Below are positions 44,087 through 55,978 of a DNA stretch of 64,000 bases, in pieces (position 1 is the stretch's first letter; the number at the start of each line of letters is the position of its first letter). The notes below the pieces were generated by a model. The model was not told the origin of the DNA, searched no databases, and saw only the letters and a list, made by a program, of their open reading frames with translations. Origin of the DNA: Theocolax elegans (Eukaryota > Arthropoda > Insecta > Hymenoptera > Cerocephalidae); NCBI GenBank assembly GCA_026168455.1, contig CM047428.1, positions 36,073,255 to 36,137,254 of the forward strand, in the 5' to 3' direction. Both the position numbers and the translations under genes were made by a program.

Positions 44087-45281
44087 AGGTCATTTGACAT
44101 TAAAATAGTTTGCTATCATAAAATAGAGTAATGTGATTTACATTTTTACACAACCTATTTTAATATAGCTAGCTATAATATAGTTTTAAAGAATATTGTT
44201 GTTGTACGTATATTGTTCTTTCCTCAGTTATTAACTTACCCTTTTATTGTTTCAGTTATGGACTAAGTTTTTGACTCTGTTTAGTAACTAATTTTAAATA
44301 TAACCTTATGGGATTATACTATAATTTTAGTTCCTTTTTTATGAATTTCGATCATTTAATCTTCGAGTGATTTTGATAAAGATCAGAAGGGATCAAACTG
44401 ACTACGGATTTAATTTAGCGACCCAAGATACCATAAATTTAGCTCATTTTTTATATATTTCAATAATTTGACTTAAAATGACCTTTATAAAGAACTGCTG
44501 GGTTTGAACTGACCTCGGCTTAGGATTCAGCGACCAAAAAAAAATATATAATTACCATTGTCACGCTATTGGGACTTACAATCTTTTTATGGAGTTGTGA
44601 CGATAGAGCGACGCGTCAGTACCAAATTAACCACACAATGATATCAAAAATTGTAAGCAGTATGAATATTATAGATAAATATAGGTACATGTAGAAGAGT
44701 ATGGAGGATTTCCATCAAAGCGTCACAAATTAAAACATTATTGTGTTAGTTCATCAATAACGGCATCAACATCCCTTCCTGATGTATATAATTTGCATGA
44801 ACGATGCGTATTGTAATATTAAATCATTTCTTGTTGCAAAACAAAACCCAAAAAATGATACTATCTCTTTATTCTTTGTGACTTACGATAAATAATTTGT
44901 TTTTAAACACAACAAAATACATAAACTTAACTACATCTTTTAGGTTTTGTCAGTTGTAATAAGATTTCACAGAATTTATATTATTATTTGGTTATTAGCG
45001 GCCTTTATAATACAATCTTTTTTTCTTATAGATTAAATGCTTTTTTATCATAACTATTAAGCAATCACCTATACCACGTAACTTAACATATGGCCGTAAC
45101 AAAATGCGCATTTTGAAAATTCCTGCTATATATTTAAATATTACTAATTAAATCAACGTTTATTTAACATCACCAACGAATACAATAACAGTAGTATTAA
45201 AATATTTGAATTAGAATTTAAATTAACTATATTTTTAGAGATTAGTTTAAAAATATTAGATTATTTTTCTTCTTTTTTGTC
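44087..45281. other. AT-rich non-coding stretch
   Basis: No gene, clear repeat or RNA is seen. Isolated phrases such as TTGTCACGCTATTGGGAC at about 44,568 may be old LTR remnants. Confidence 0.4.
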
Positions 45282-45439
45282 TGTAACGGTAAACGGATCA
45301 CGATTTACCGAAGTAATGACGACCTTGCGCATACACTATATAGCAAGTACGGCTTACGGCTTAATTAGCCGTGCTTGCTATACGGTATGTATTCGAGTTC
45401 GTCATTATTTCGGTAAATCGCGGTCCCTTTACCGTTACA
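45282..45439. mobile_element. 158-bp palindromic MITE, TGTAACGGTAAA ends
   Basis: TGTAACGGTAAACGGATCAC pairs with the complement of the right end over about 41 bp. An inner pair TATAGCAAG...CTTGCTATA makes nearly the entire element one hairpin. No clear target duplication. Confidence 0.8.
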
Positions 45440-45461
45440 CGATATAAATGTTAAAATTTGC

Positions 45462-45662
45462 GTGATCGTATACAAGGGTACTCGCTGTTACATTATTATT
45501 GTGATTGACTTTACCCGCAAACATTTTCCTATCCTAAAGGCGGATTCCGCCATGCCCCGCGATGGACTGCACATTACAGCAGCCGAGCATGGGTTTCGCC
45601 GAGAGTACGTTCTTCACATCGAGAAAGCGTATAGAGAGGTAAGGTACATGCGTTGTACGTAG
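45462..45662 (+). other. Short open frame, possible old exon
   Basis: Encodes AMPRDGLHITAAEHGFRREY and continues to KAYRE, where GTAAGG could act as a donor (45,638). No family is recognised and no acceptor stands out. It may be an exon relic or chance. Confidence 0.2.
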
Positions 45663-46769
45663 GCCCAAAGCATTGCATGGAGCTTGAGGATAGCTCCAGC
45701 CGCATCGAAAGACGATCGCGGCAAAGTGATCAGCTGTCTGGTCTAAGAGTCTGTTTGGTCTAAGAGTCCGCATTTATTAGGCAATAAATTTTTTTGAACT
45801 TATATCATGCATGATTTTTATATATTTTGACGCACTGAAACCAAATTTAGGGTCTGTTTTACTCGTAGGTTCTTAAAATTTTGAAAAAATTTTAAAAAAC
45901 AATGAGAATTCACAAAAATATCCTAAAATTTGTCTGTAAGAGAATAAATTACATTTTTTGTGATTTCATGATTCATGTTTTTGTGATTTTGATATGTTTA
46001 ACCTGACTGCAAAATATCACCAGTGAATTCTCTTTTTTACTCTGAAAAGAAAGAAACTGACGTTGGAGAATTACTGTGTTTTTACCCCTTACCCCTCTGC
46101 TAGGGGTTGTGGGACCTTGAAGAAGTTCAGATCAGTGAGAACAGGACCCTATTTGGAGAAATCCTCTATGGAACTGGAATCTCTGGTTCTGAGTGGGTGG
46201 AGAGGCTTAATTTCCGGGACTTGGGGTTAAAGGCCCTGACTCTTCTGGTCGTCACGGTTCGGGCATGAGTCCCGACGACTTGTCTGGATCTCCGTAATAG
46301 GAGCTCTCCTGGGCCGGCGGCGGGATTCTCTCTGTACCTTGGAAGGATTTGGGGGAGGGGGGCAGGGGTCCGTTGGCACCCTTGAATGACCTCGGCTCTG
46401 ACCGACCCCGGATCTGACGAAGGGGGGGGGGGGAATCCGACAAGGGACGGGCGGGAGAACAGGACTGACTTGCCCTCCTTGTCTGAGGGGGACAAGAAAG
46501 CCTAGTAGTTTCGGTCAGAACCAACGAACAACCCCCTATCCAGAGATGGTGGACCTGGGTAGGTATACACACCTCCCTAATCTGAAGGCGTCATGCAAAC
46601 CGTGCCGAGCAGACTCGTTGGCCGCTGGGGATAACTAGAGGTCTCTAACGGTGCCTTGGGGATACCGGGCGCCATCCCAAGTAGTTAGCCTTCCCCGTCG
46701 AAAGACGTAATACGGCCTCAGGGCTCTGCCGGGAGTGACCTATATTTCCCTAACACTCGTGGGATCAAA

Positions 46770-47563
46770 ATGGAAAGATTTTTAAAACAAATAAAAATAA
46801 ATAAAAGTAGCAGGGAGATGGACCCGCCCCCGAAGGAAGCTGAAGCTCAGGCCGAGGCAACCCTAAGGGAGGTGATCCAAATCCCCAGCACCATTTTACT
46901 GGCTCTAGAGACTGGCAACCCTGACGTTTCGACACCAAGGGGTCCAATAGCCCATGAGACAGCTGACTCAAACAGCAGGGAGGGATCACAAACCCCCCTT
47001 TCGGATACTAAGGCTCCTGAGGCTGGGACCACTGGTACTTTACCAGAAGGTCTACGTGCCCCCGAACCAGGTAGAACGATTAATCTTCCGGTGTTTGGAC
47101 CGCATCTTCCCAATAAGAAATGTGGAGTCTACCGGAAGAAGCTGAAAAAACTCAAGGCGGCGGCTAGAGAGGCTAATAGAAGTGGCCCGCCAAATCACCC
47201 TGAAGCAACGCAAACCCCGGCGATTACAAAAAGAAAGAAAGAGGCCAGAGACTCGCCGCTCGGAGCATCACCGGGCAACAAAAGGCATTGCGGCTCTCCA
47301 AGTGCCCACAAGATAAAGAGGCCTCAAATTTGGAATCTTCTGGACCGCACAGAGGTAGCCTCACGGCTGCCCAAAGGTCCAATCCCCGGATTGTGGTCCT
47401 GACTGACGAGTGTTACCCTGAGGTGTCCCTCACCCAGGAAGTTCTTGTCAAGGTCTGGGCTGCCTTCAGAGAGATCCTGAGGAGTACTCCACCGGCACAA
47501 TACCCGAGATTTGAGTCGTCGAGCTGCGTTGGGGGGGGGGGTATTGGTCTTCGAGGCCTCTAA
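46770..47563 (+). pseudogene. LINE ORF1 (Gag-like), frameshifted
   Basis: Starts MERFLKQIKINKSSREMDPP, a Pro/Glu/Thr-rich low-complexity N-terminus, then a basic segment (CGVYRKKLKKLKAAAREANR). It shifts frame near 47,390 to VVLTDECYPEVSLTQEVLVK, resembling the conserved ORF1 core of this LINE group, and fails after a G10 run at 47,531-47,540. No zinc knuckle was seen. Confidence 0.65.
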
Positions 47564-47944
47564 CGAGGAATCATAGGAATGGCTGCTATCTAATGCAGCC
47601 TCCTTGATGCCCGAAGGGTAAAAAACAAAAGTGGGTGGGGCTGAGCTCCTCCAGAAAATGCTGAAGGCGGTAGTGTGGCTCCTCAAGCCAAAGGAGGAGC
47701 CGGCTAAATGCTGCGGCGTTTGGAGGAGTTCAATCCCACCCTGAAAACATCATGATGGGGAGCGATCAACTTCTCGGAAGACTCGGGAAGGCAAGAGAGG
47801 GAGGACAGCTACCTCCGCATCTTCATGCTGGCTGGATCTGGGCAGAGTCGCCTTTAAGATGACCCAGAAAGATCTGCCGGGAGGTGCGGTTGAGATGGAG
47901 GTAGAGAGCACATAATTGGCTCCTCCAAATCTGTCAATAACCCA

Positions 47945-48742
47945 ATTAACTTGCACCTTAGTAAAGGCGCCTCTACAATAATGCAGAGGAGTATGGCTAA
48001 GGTGCACACAGGCCTCTCACTAATCCAAGAACCTTGGACTGTGAAAGGGGCTGTTAAAGGTCTCGGTAGCTTACAATGCTTCAGAGATCCGAATGCAGAG
48101 AGACCAAGAGCAGGAATTGTCATTAAAGGACTAAATGCCGTCCCTCTCTGGGATCTTTGTACAGATGACCTAATGGTCGTATCCATCAGTGTCAGAGAAA
48201 TAGGCAGGCTTATCATTGCCTCAGCCTACTTTCCATGCGAAGATACCAATGTCCCGCCGAAAGAGGTTGTCAGATTGATCAACCACTGTCAGGAACAAAA
48301 TTGGCTAGTCTTAATAGGTTGTGATGCAAATGCGCATCATGAATTATGGGGCAGCTCCAATGTGAATAAGAGAGGATCCACACTATTGAATTACTTCATC
48401 ACTACGGAGCTGGATATTCTCAATACCGGAAGTAAACCTACCTTCCAAAATGCAGTAAGGGCGGAGGTCATTGACATTTTGCTATGTTCCTCTGCCCTAT
48501 CAAGCAGAATTAAGAACTGGAGGGTCACTGATGAACCTACGCTGTCGGACCATGCTCAAATAGCCATGGAGGTTGAGTGTGGGTCGCTAGTGGAAATTGG
48601 CTTCGTCAGAAACCCCAAGCATACAAGATGGGAGGGTTTCAAATTGGACCAGGAGAAATACCTTCGGGAATTTCCAGGCGCCGTAAAAGACATTAGAAAA
48701 AGCTGCGCGGAAGCTGACAGAAGCGCTCCGCCAAGCTTTTGA
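47945..48742 (+). pseudogene. LINE ORF2 endonuclease domain
   Basis: INLHLSKGAS at the start, LIQEPW (catalytic Glu), ASAYFPCED, GCDANAHHELWGSSNVNKRG (Asp/Asn motif), EVIDILLCSS and LSDHAQIAMEV (Asp-His). This is the apurinic-type endonuclease of non-LTR elements. The frame ends at a TGA (48,740-48,742) after a 1-nt shift near 48,710. Confidence 0.85.
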
Positions 48743-49662
48743 AAAAAACTGCCCATTGAGTAGGAAAAAGCCTAAGAGCCAAATCCGCTGGTGGTCAGAG
48801 AAGCTAGAACACTTGAGAGGATCTGTTGGGAACCTACTCAAGAGAGCTAGACAAGGTAAAGTTTCTTGGGACAAATACAAGAGACAAAGAGATCAGTATA
48901 GATCTGAAATCAGGAAAGTTCAAAGGGAAAGCTGGATCACCTTTTGTGAGGAAGTAGAGGGCGGCAATAAGGCGTCTAGACTGGACAGGATCCTGTCTAG
49001 GAACCCGGAAGCTGTCTTTGGCTCGCTAAAACTCTCAGACAATAAGTTTTCTATCTCTGATGAGGATACCCTGGTGCACCTCATCAGTAGCCATTTTCCA
49101 GGTTTTTCGAGACTAGAAACGGAATACAATGAGATAACTGAAACCAGGGATAAGCTGAAGGCGTCACAAGCACGCTGCCATCTTGACCTGGCCAAGGTTA
49201 TTATCACTGAAGAAAAGGTGAAATGGGCTATACGATCTTTTCGACCTTTCAAATCCCCTGGCATAGATGAAATCTTTGTGATTCTTCTTCAGAAGGCTGA
49301 GGATTGCATTCTTGGGCCACTGATAATGATCTTTAGAGCCAGCCTCATTCTTGGTCATGTACCCACAGCATGGCAGGGAGTGAGGGTGTTCTTCATTCCA
49401 AAAGCAAAGAGACAAAGCTACATTACGCCGAAAGACTTTAGGCCTATAAGCCTAACCTCATTCATAATGAAGAGCTTAGAAAGACTGGTAGATAGGTCCC
49501 TGAGAGATGAGGTTCTAAATAATAAGCCTCTGAATAGAAATCAACATGCCTACAGAGCAGGTCACTCAACAGAGACCGCTCTGCACAGAGCAAAAAGACT
49601 TTTTCTTATTCAATCGCTGACATAGAAGGGGCCTTCAATAATACGTCTCGGGACGTCATCCG
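48712..49662 (+). pseudogene. LINE ORF2 RT, N-terminal half
   Basis: Continues ORF2 in another frame: IRWWSEKLEHLRG, KSPGIDEIFVILLQ, VFFIPKAKRQSY, DFRPISLTSF and NQHAYRAGHSTETAL. Another 1-nt shift in a homopolymer-rich stretch near 49,600 (AGACTTTTTCTT) moves the reading to SIADIEGAFNNTS and the next segment. Confidence 0.85.
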
Positions 49663-49663
49663 A

Positions 49664-51448
49664 TTGGCTATGACTGAACATGGCATCCCTGGGATGCTTG
49701 TTGAATGGACCTGCCATATGCTGGGTAACCGGCTGCTAGAAACAACTAAAGGTGACACTGTGATTAGAGGCAATGTCAATTCAGGATGCCCACAGGGAGG
49801 AGTGCTGTCATCTCTTTTGTGGTGTTTTGTGGTAGATGGTCTGCTGGATGCGCTGTCAGTGGGAGGTCATCAAGTTCTGGGCTATGCTGATGATATTTTA
49901 ATCATCGGGCGTGGACCCTTCTTGCAGGCCGTCATGGAGCGTCTTCAGCGGGCCATTCACCTTGTGGCGAAATGGTGTGAGTCCACACCAGGACTTAATG
50001 TCAACCCAAACAAAACTGAGGTAGTGGTCTTCACCAAAAAATATAAATGGGTTACGAACTTTAACCTAACACTCAATGGTCGCTCTCTCAAGATGGCCAA
50101 AGAGATGAAATATCTAGGAGTCATCTTGGACAGTAAACTGTCTTGGAAGAAGCACATTGAAGAAAAGTGCCGCAAATTTATCAATAGTCTCTGGCAGCTT
50201 AGAAGAGCTTTTGGAAGAAATTGGGGACCTAAAGCAGCCACCATTAAATGGTTATACAACGCTGTTCTCAAGCCTAGACTGCTGTATGCAGCTACTATAT
50301 GGGGTGAGAGAATAGTACGTAAATCTGCAGCCTTGCAATTGGCAAAGTTGAGAATCCTCGTGCTGAGATGTGCCCTAGGGGCGGCCAAGTCCTCGCCGAC
50401 GGCTGCTCTAGGAGCCCTTCTAGGCATAGAGCCCATGACTGTTACAATAGAAGCGGAGGCAGCTAAAGGACTCTTTAGAGTTGAGAGGAATTCAGAGAGA
50501 AAAGGGAAGTCACTGGGTGTCAAGTTCTACGGAGGCTTGCAGGACATGCCCGTAGATATGATAACTAGTGCTTACCTTTTCATTAAGAAATACAGGATTA
50601 GTCTCTCCTCAAAGGAAGACTGGAAATTCCAAAAAGCCCGACTTCCTGCATCTGAGGACGTTTGGTATACAGATGGCTCTAAAAATGTGGGGGGCTCAGG
50701 AGCTGGGGTGTACAGAAGGAGAGATGGAAAAGGGCAGACCTTTTCACTAAGGACGCATTCTACTGTGTACCAGACGAAACTGCTGGCCATCACCCACTGT
50801 GCTCATTGGGCAGACTCCTATAAGTCCAAAGAGCATTTATATATATGCTCGGACAATAGGTCCCAACTGGTAACGGAGTGTCATAAAGCGCTGAATGAAC
50901 TTGCCAGTTTCCGCTCCGTGACCCTGTTATGGATGCCAAGTCATACTGGTATCAGGGGAAACGAAGTGGCAGACAAACTTGCTAACCAAGCAAGTAGGGA
51001 AAAGTTTATCGGACCAGAGCCAGTAGTGGGTATCTGCAACTCGGAATTCACAAGAATAACCCGAGAGTGGATAACCAAGAGACATGAAAAGACCTGGGCA
51101 AATACACCAGGCTGTAGTGTAGCAAAAGGGTTTATTAAACCACAAATGATAGGAGACTGGTCTTCCAAAGTCTCCAAATTAAGCAAGAGAAATGCCAGGT
51201 TAGTGATAGGGATAATAACCGGCCATGGCTCATTGCTTAAATACAGACACATGATAGGACTAAGTGAAATCCCAACATGCAGATTCTGTAAATTAGAGGA
51301 TGAGACAACACTGCACATCATTTGCAAATGTCCATCCCTAATGAGTAGAAGGAGAACCCACCTTGGGGAATTCTTTCTTCATAAAATAGATTTTGCGGCA
51401 GAGGACATTGAAAAGATCATTTCCTTTTGGAATAGCGCTTTCGAATGA
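49664..51448 (+). pseudogene. LINE ORF2 RT C-terminal half, RNase H and Cys-rich end
   Basis: 594 open codons: GCPQGGVLSSLLWCFVVDGL, LGYADDILIIGRG (catalytic Asp pair), KEMKYLGVILDSKLSW, then RNase H with YTDGSKNVGGSG (first Asp), QTKLLAITHC (Glu usually here is replaced by Lys or Leu), CSDNRSQLV (Asp) and WMPSHTGIRGNEVADKLA (His, Asp). The end CRFCKLEDETTLHIICKC is a C-C-H-C motif. RNase H would remove element RNA; its Glu position deserves alignment. Confidence 0.88.
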
Positions 51449-51840
51449 ACCCACCGTACTTGAGGAACGCCAAGGGATCACCCATGCGTTCAGAGGCCTG
51501 TAAAGGCCCAACTCGCTAGAATTAAATAATAATAATTATATCATGCATGATTTTTATATATTTTGACGCACTGAAACCAAATTGAAGGTCTATTTTACTC
51601 GTAGGTCCTTAAAATTATGAAAAAATTTTAAAAAACAATGAGAATTCTCAAAAATATTCTAAAATTTGTCGGTAAGAGATTAAATTACATCTTTTGTGAT
51701 TTCATGATGTTTAATCTGACTGCAAAATATCACCAGTGAATTCTCTTTTTTACTCTGAAAAAAAAGAAACTGACGTTGGAGAATACCTGTGTTTTAAAAT
51801 ATAAAACCTCAACATTGTAGCAACTCTCTCACACTTTTGC

Positions 51841-52152
51841 TCACTTATATCGAACTCTGCTATCTTCGAACGTCCTATGCAGCGGATTTCTTTTTCTTTT
51901 TTCCCCCTTTGCCGTGGTTTCTCTTTTCAGCATCCAACAAAAATCTGCCATCATATTAACATCCCACTTTCCTCGGTAGCGACGTTCCATTTCCTTGATA
52001 TCCTGATGAAATCGTTCACCATGTTCTTCGCTATACTCTCCAAGGTTCGCTGGAAAGTAGTCCAGGTGCGAGTGCAGGAAATGCAATTTCAAGTTCATCA
52101 AGCAGCCTAACTGCTCGTAACCCCAGTATCGGCGGCTGTTTAGGGTAAGCAA
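51841..52152 (-). pseudogene. Repeat-borne protein relic (HSHLDYFPANLG type), left arm
   Basis: Minus-strand frame encoding LKLHFLHSHLDYFPANLGEY, SEEHGERFHQDIKEMERRYR and GKWDVNMMADFCWMLKRE, then KRKRNPLHRTFEDS. Such peptides are seen repeatedly in arthropod genomes, but no function is known to me. The arm is mirrored at about 52,180-52,400. Confidence 0.6.
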
Positions 52153-52179
52153 GCGGGCTTACAGTCGTCGTCTTTCCAG

Positions 52180-52400
52180 CGAACCTTGGAGATTATAGCG
52201 AAGAACATGGTGAACGATTCACCAGGATATCAAGGAAATGGAACGTTGCTACCAAGGAAAGTGGGATGTTAATATGATGGCAGATTTTTGTTGGATGCTG
52301 AAAAGAAAAACCAAGGCAAAGGGGGAAAAAAGAAAAAGAAATCCGCTGCATAGGACGTTTGAAGATAGCAGAGTTCGGTACAAGCGAGCAAAAGTATGAG
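52180..52400 (+). pseudogene. Repeat-borne protein relic, right arm (inverted partial copy)
   Basis: Plus-strand counterpart: GCGAAGAACATGGTGAACG, then MERCYQGKWDVNMMADFCWM, KGEKRKRNPLHRTFEDSRVR, then stop. The region preceding HGERF is rearranged. Confidence 0.6.
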
Positions 52401-52752
52401 AGAATTTCTACAATGTTGAGGTTTTAAATTTTAAAACACAGTAATTCTCCAACGTCAGTTTCTTTCTTTTCAGAGTAAAAAAGAGAATTCACTGGTGATA
52501 TTTAGCAGTCAGGTTAAACATATCAAAATCACAAAAACATGAATCATGAAATCACAAAAAATGTATTTTAAGCTCTTACAGACAAATTTTAGGATATTTT
52601 TGAGAATTCTCATGGTTTTTTAAAAATTTTTCAAAATTTTAAGGACCTACGAGTGGAATAGACCTTAAATTTGGTTTCAGTGTGTCAAAATATATAAAAA
52701 TCATGCATGATATAAGTTCAAAAAAATGTATTGCATAATAAATGCGGACTCT

Positions 52753-54267
52753 TCAATGCTAGTTTTCACAATTTTCAGCAATTTTCACAGTTTTCTAGCA
52801 TATTTTCCAAATTCAAAGAGCTTACGTGTAAAATAAACTCCTGATTCAGTTTCAGCGTATCAAAATACATGAGAAATGATATTTTAGTATGTTTCAAATT
52901 TCCTAAGCTATTACACTGAACACTCACCCACTTTTTTCTTTCTAAAAATTTTCCGATTTCCCAGGTGGTTTTTCTTCATTTAAAAAAAAAATGTAGGGTT
53001 CTAGAGCAATTCTGCGACCGGATTCGGTTTCAGCGCGTCATAATACATAAGAAATAATTCCTTTAGTCTCTGGGTCTTGCCACTTTTATTTGTGTGCCTG
53101 TGTTATTATTTTGTTTTTTTTATCATAAAATCTATATTGTAAAGGTAAGCTACATACTTTTAACCGTATGAAGCTATACCTTATATCGAGCGCAATTGCC
53201 GATCAGGAAAGCTTATATACAAGCGGAAAAACCCGTGTGAGAACTAATAATGGACCGACGTGCAAGTTTGCTGAGGAGAAAAGAGAGAAAGATTACGGGA
53301 GTCATCATAAACACGCGCGTCGCCGGTAACGCCTGCTTTGCCAATACATGGCGAGATAGGGAATCCTCGGTATGGATTCACGTTCGGTTACTGGAGTTCG
53401 CACTGCAAAGAATATTGTTTAGTAAAAGTGAGCGTGCTTATGTTTAGTGGACGGCTCCAGCGACTCCTCAGGAACCTTCGTGAATGGCGCAGTTATCTCG
53501 CGCGAGATAGCGCGACAGAGAGGAAAACATCGAAATCACGCGCGCTGCCGGAAGGTATCGAGAGGTACGTGGTACACCATTCGCGAGCCGCCGAAGTTGT
53601 AACAAAATTTTCCTTACGGCTATTTTATAATTACTTATTAGAGAAAAACGTCCGTGCGCGACCAAGAGGAGATGACACGAGATCGCGAACGCGGACGCAT
53701 GACCTCCGGTCGTTACATTTCGTTGCGGTTCTCCACGCAGCCTTTTCTTATTTTGTTACTTGTTTTAATTGTTATTATTATTTTCTTTAAGAAATAAGAT
53801 ATTTTTACCATTAATTAATTAATTGAGCACGAATTATATTAGTAATTATCATTGTCTATTATTCTCGTTACCCCGAATACCGCCCTCTCCGTTTCAGGAG
53901 CGGCCGAGGTAAATTTACCGCGAATATCCCTCTTTTGTTCGCAGCCCTTTTCAATACGCATCGTCCGCAGCTGAACAAATATGCAAGATCGGCAAGTGTA
54001 ATTTCCCCGTTGTAACGGATGTCACAACGGTAAGTAGTGCGCGGGATCGGATGATTTGAATCCACCGCGCACTTTCGGAATACCGCCTAGGGAGTAGAAC
54101 TAGGCAGTGCCGTAATCAGGATTTTAATAGTTTTCCCCTATTTTTTTATATATAATATTAGATTTATTAGATTATCATGATTATTTTGATAAAATCATTA
54201 TTAAATATTCAATTCACTTAGAAAGAAGAATTCATTTGAAATAATTAAACAAAATTTTTTTGTTTAG
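52753..54267. other. Non-coding: probable intron with old repeats
   Basis: No supported gene. Reading frames at 53,250-53,790 lack recognised domains and are probably chance. The phrase GGAATACCGCC/GAATACCGCCC recurs at 53,874 and 54,077, bracketing a GC-richer 200-bp repeat-like block. The end is a polypyrimidine tract before the exon at 54,268. Confidence 0.4.
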
Positions 54268-54588
54268 GTTAACAGCAAAAGCTTCTTTAATGAACATGAG
54301 TGCAATAGTAGGTAAAATGTCTGAAAATACAGAACTGATGGGAGACCCAGCAACTGTTGATAATACAATCACAGATTGTACTGTATTGCGTAAATCAGTA
54401 ACTAAAGTTCAAAGCTTGCTTGAAGCTAAGAAGGATATACAACTAAAGAAAACGTTATTATCAAAAGAAAAATGTAAATCATCTGCCGTAGATGATGAAT
54501 GTGAAGATCCAATCGTGTCAGTTGATCAGATCGCCTTACATACACATAAAGACAATAATCTTACCGAAGTTTGTCCTTGGGAAGATGA
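54268..54588 (+). CDS. Probable host-gene internal exon with VCPWE motif
   Basis: It follows acceptor TTTTTTTGTTTAG and ends at donor GTAAGT (54,589). It is 321 nt long, divisible by three, with phase +1 at the start and +2 at the end. It reads LTAKASLMNMSAIVGKMSEN at the start and LTEVCPWED at the end. Unspliced, translation would meet TAA at 54,590-54,592. VCPWE motifs are known from the cytoplasmic tails of GPR158/GPR179-type receptors, so an insect orthologue is a candidate. That rests on one short motif. Codon use and hydrophilic, Ser/Thr/Lys-rich content suit a tail region. Confidence 0.5.
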
Positions 54589-55617
54589 GTAAGTAATACA
54601 TCTATCTATAAATGCAATGAATCCAGGGTTGCCAGATGGCGATTTTTTCTCTTCGTTGCTCTTGCATAATAAACATCAAAATACGTTAGAGAGAAGAGGA
54701 AAGAAAATCGCCAACTGGTCACGCTGAATGAATCAATAGTTAATCAAGACAAAACTAGTGTATACTTGTATCAAATATATTATTCTTATTATTAGCTTTA
54801 GTAAGAAAATCTATTTTACAAGAGAGTTTTTAGGCACTTGGGTAATCCATTTGCACTCTTTTTTCCATTGTCCGTTCTTGGACTCCTATGAGATAGAGAT
54901 AGTGCTTTTTCACCTGAATAGTACCTACATGAATTCTTGGTTTCTTTAGTCAGGCACTACTCAAATACATTGTCAAACAGCGAGTATTTTTTGGACATTC
55001 CAATTTGAGATTTCCCTTAATTATAAGATGTATATTTTCGTCATGATTCTGGGGTATCTGCATAGAATGTAGATAGGTATTTAATTATTCTCTTCTACAA
55101 TCGACATAGTGGATCTATTTAAAGGCCTATTTTGTGTAGTTTTTATGTATTTTCAATAATTTGCATGCTATATTCTATTGAGAATATTAATCCCTTTTAT
55201 CCAGTGTTTGTTTATTATATTCCCAAGTTTGTCGTTAGCTTATCTGCATCCTGCAATGTTTATACAAGTCTCCTGGTCATTCTTCTCCAGCTACTGCATT
55301 ATTTACTCCATGAGATATTTATATGGCATGTTCACCATCAGAAACAATTATAATTTTTTTTCATTTGCAACCTATCTTTGCTACATCATTGATTATTTCA
55401 TAACCATGTATACCTATATAGGTATATGACTTGATATCTATCTCTGAACCTTATGCAGTCATCAAAATAAAAATTTAAAATCTTGAAACTAATATGGCGG
55501 ATACTATACCAAACATTTCTCTTTAAATTTTCCACCTAAACATCTCAAAAACCGCGGCGAAAATTCCGGCAATCTAAGGGTTAATCTAATTAAATATATA
55601 GGAACACACACACACAT
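54589..55617. other. AT-rich non-coding stretch, likely intron
   Basis: No gene recognised. Hydrophobic frames at 55,132-55,429 look like products of T-rich sequence. No repeat family identified apart from ACACACAC at 55,604-55,614. Confidence 0.4.
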
Positions 55618-55825
55618 ACTGAGATGGGGTGATCGTCCATAATAAATGTAACTTTCATCAATCCTAGATTGATGAAGGGAGGTCCTACCTGTAAATTTAG
55701 AGATGCTACACGGATAGCGACTATCAAGCAATTGTGTACCAGCTTCAAACGACGACTAACAGGGCAGCAGGTCCAGACAAAGCTTCCAACATAAGAGATG
55801 GGCACCGTCTACCTTGGACCAGGAA
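55618..55825 (+). pseudogene. Short R1-type LINE endonuclease relic
   Basis: Plus strand encodes NVTFINPRLMKGG, comparable to DLTFVDPRLMGGG in the LINE at 15,109-19,913. Then, in shifted frames, a part like SDYQAIVYQLQTTTN. It abuts the broken end of the Helitron relic. Confidence 0.6.
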
Positions 55826-55978
55826 ATGAAATAGAGTTTATATTACATTTTGTACATTCTATTATATTAAGTGGTAATTTAAATGCTGTGTGCACTATTT
55901 ACCGTTCTAATAAGTCAGCTGCAATACCTGTCCAAGCAACGCATAAAAATACTATACCTGATAATTTCAAATAGTCTA

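Larger units (their letters stand above)
46085..51535 (+). mobile_element. Non-LTR retrotransposon with RNase H, near full-length
   Basis: 5' UTR at about 46,085-46,769, ORF1, ORF2 (endonuclease, RT, RNase H, Cys-rich end), then a short 3' UTR ending in AAATAATAATAATTAT, a TAA-type tail as in I-like elements. GC content is well above the AT-rich flanks. Flanked by a 280-bp direct repeat (about 45,795-46,078; 51,540-51,815). Confidence 0.85.
45763..52752. mobile_element. Palindromic element interrupted by a LINE
   Basis: The ends AGAGTCCGCATTTATTA (45,763) and TAATAAATGCGGACTCT (about 52,752) are inverted. The left arm 45,763-46,078 matches inverted 52,440-52,752. A second copy of the left arm, at 51,536-51,815, starts the inner palindrome (51,536-52,100 against 52,190-52,735). 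The LINE at about 46,085-51,535 lies between the two left-arm copies. Confidence 0.7.

Noticed and set aside
46166..46572. Minus-strand frames in the LINE 5' region
   Set aside because: Antisense to an untranslated leader, with no recognised domain.
53250..53790. 150-codon frame as a host gene
   Set aside because: No domain, no splice support, and composition typical of GC-rich repeat debris.
55132..55429. Hydrophobic frames as a chemoreceptor exon
   Set aside because: T-rich sequence yields hydrophobic residues by default; no receptor motif or splice frame was found.
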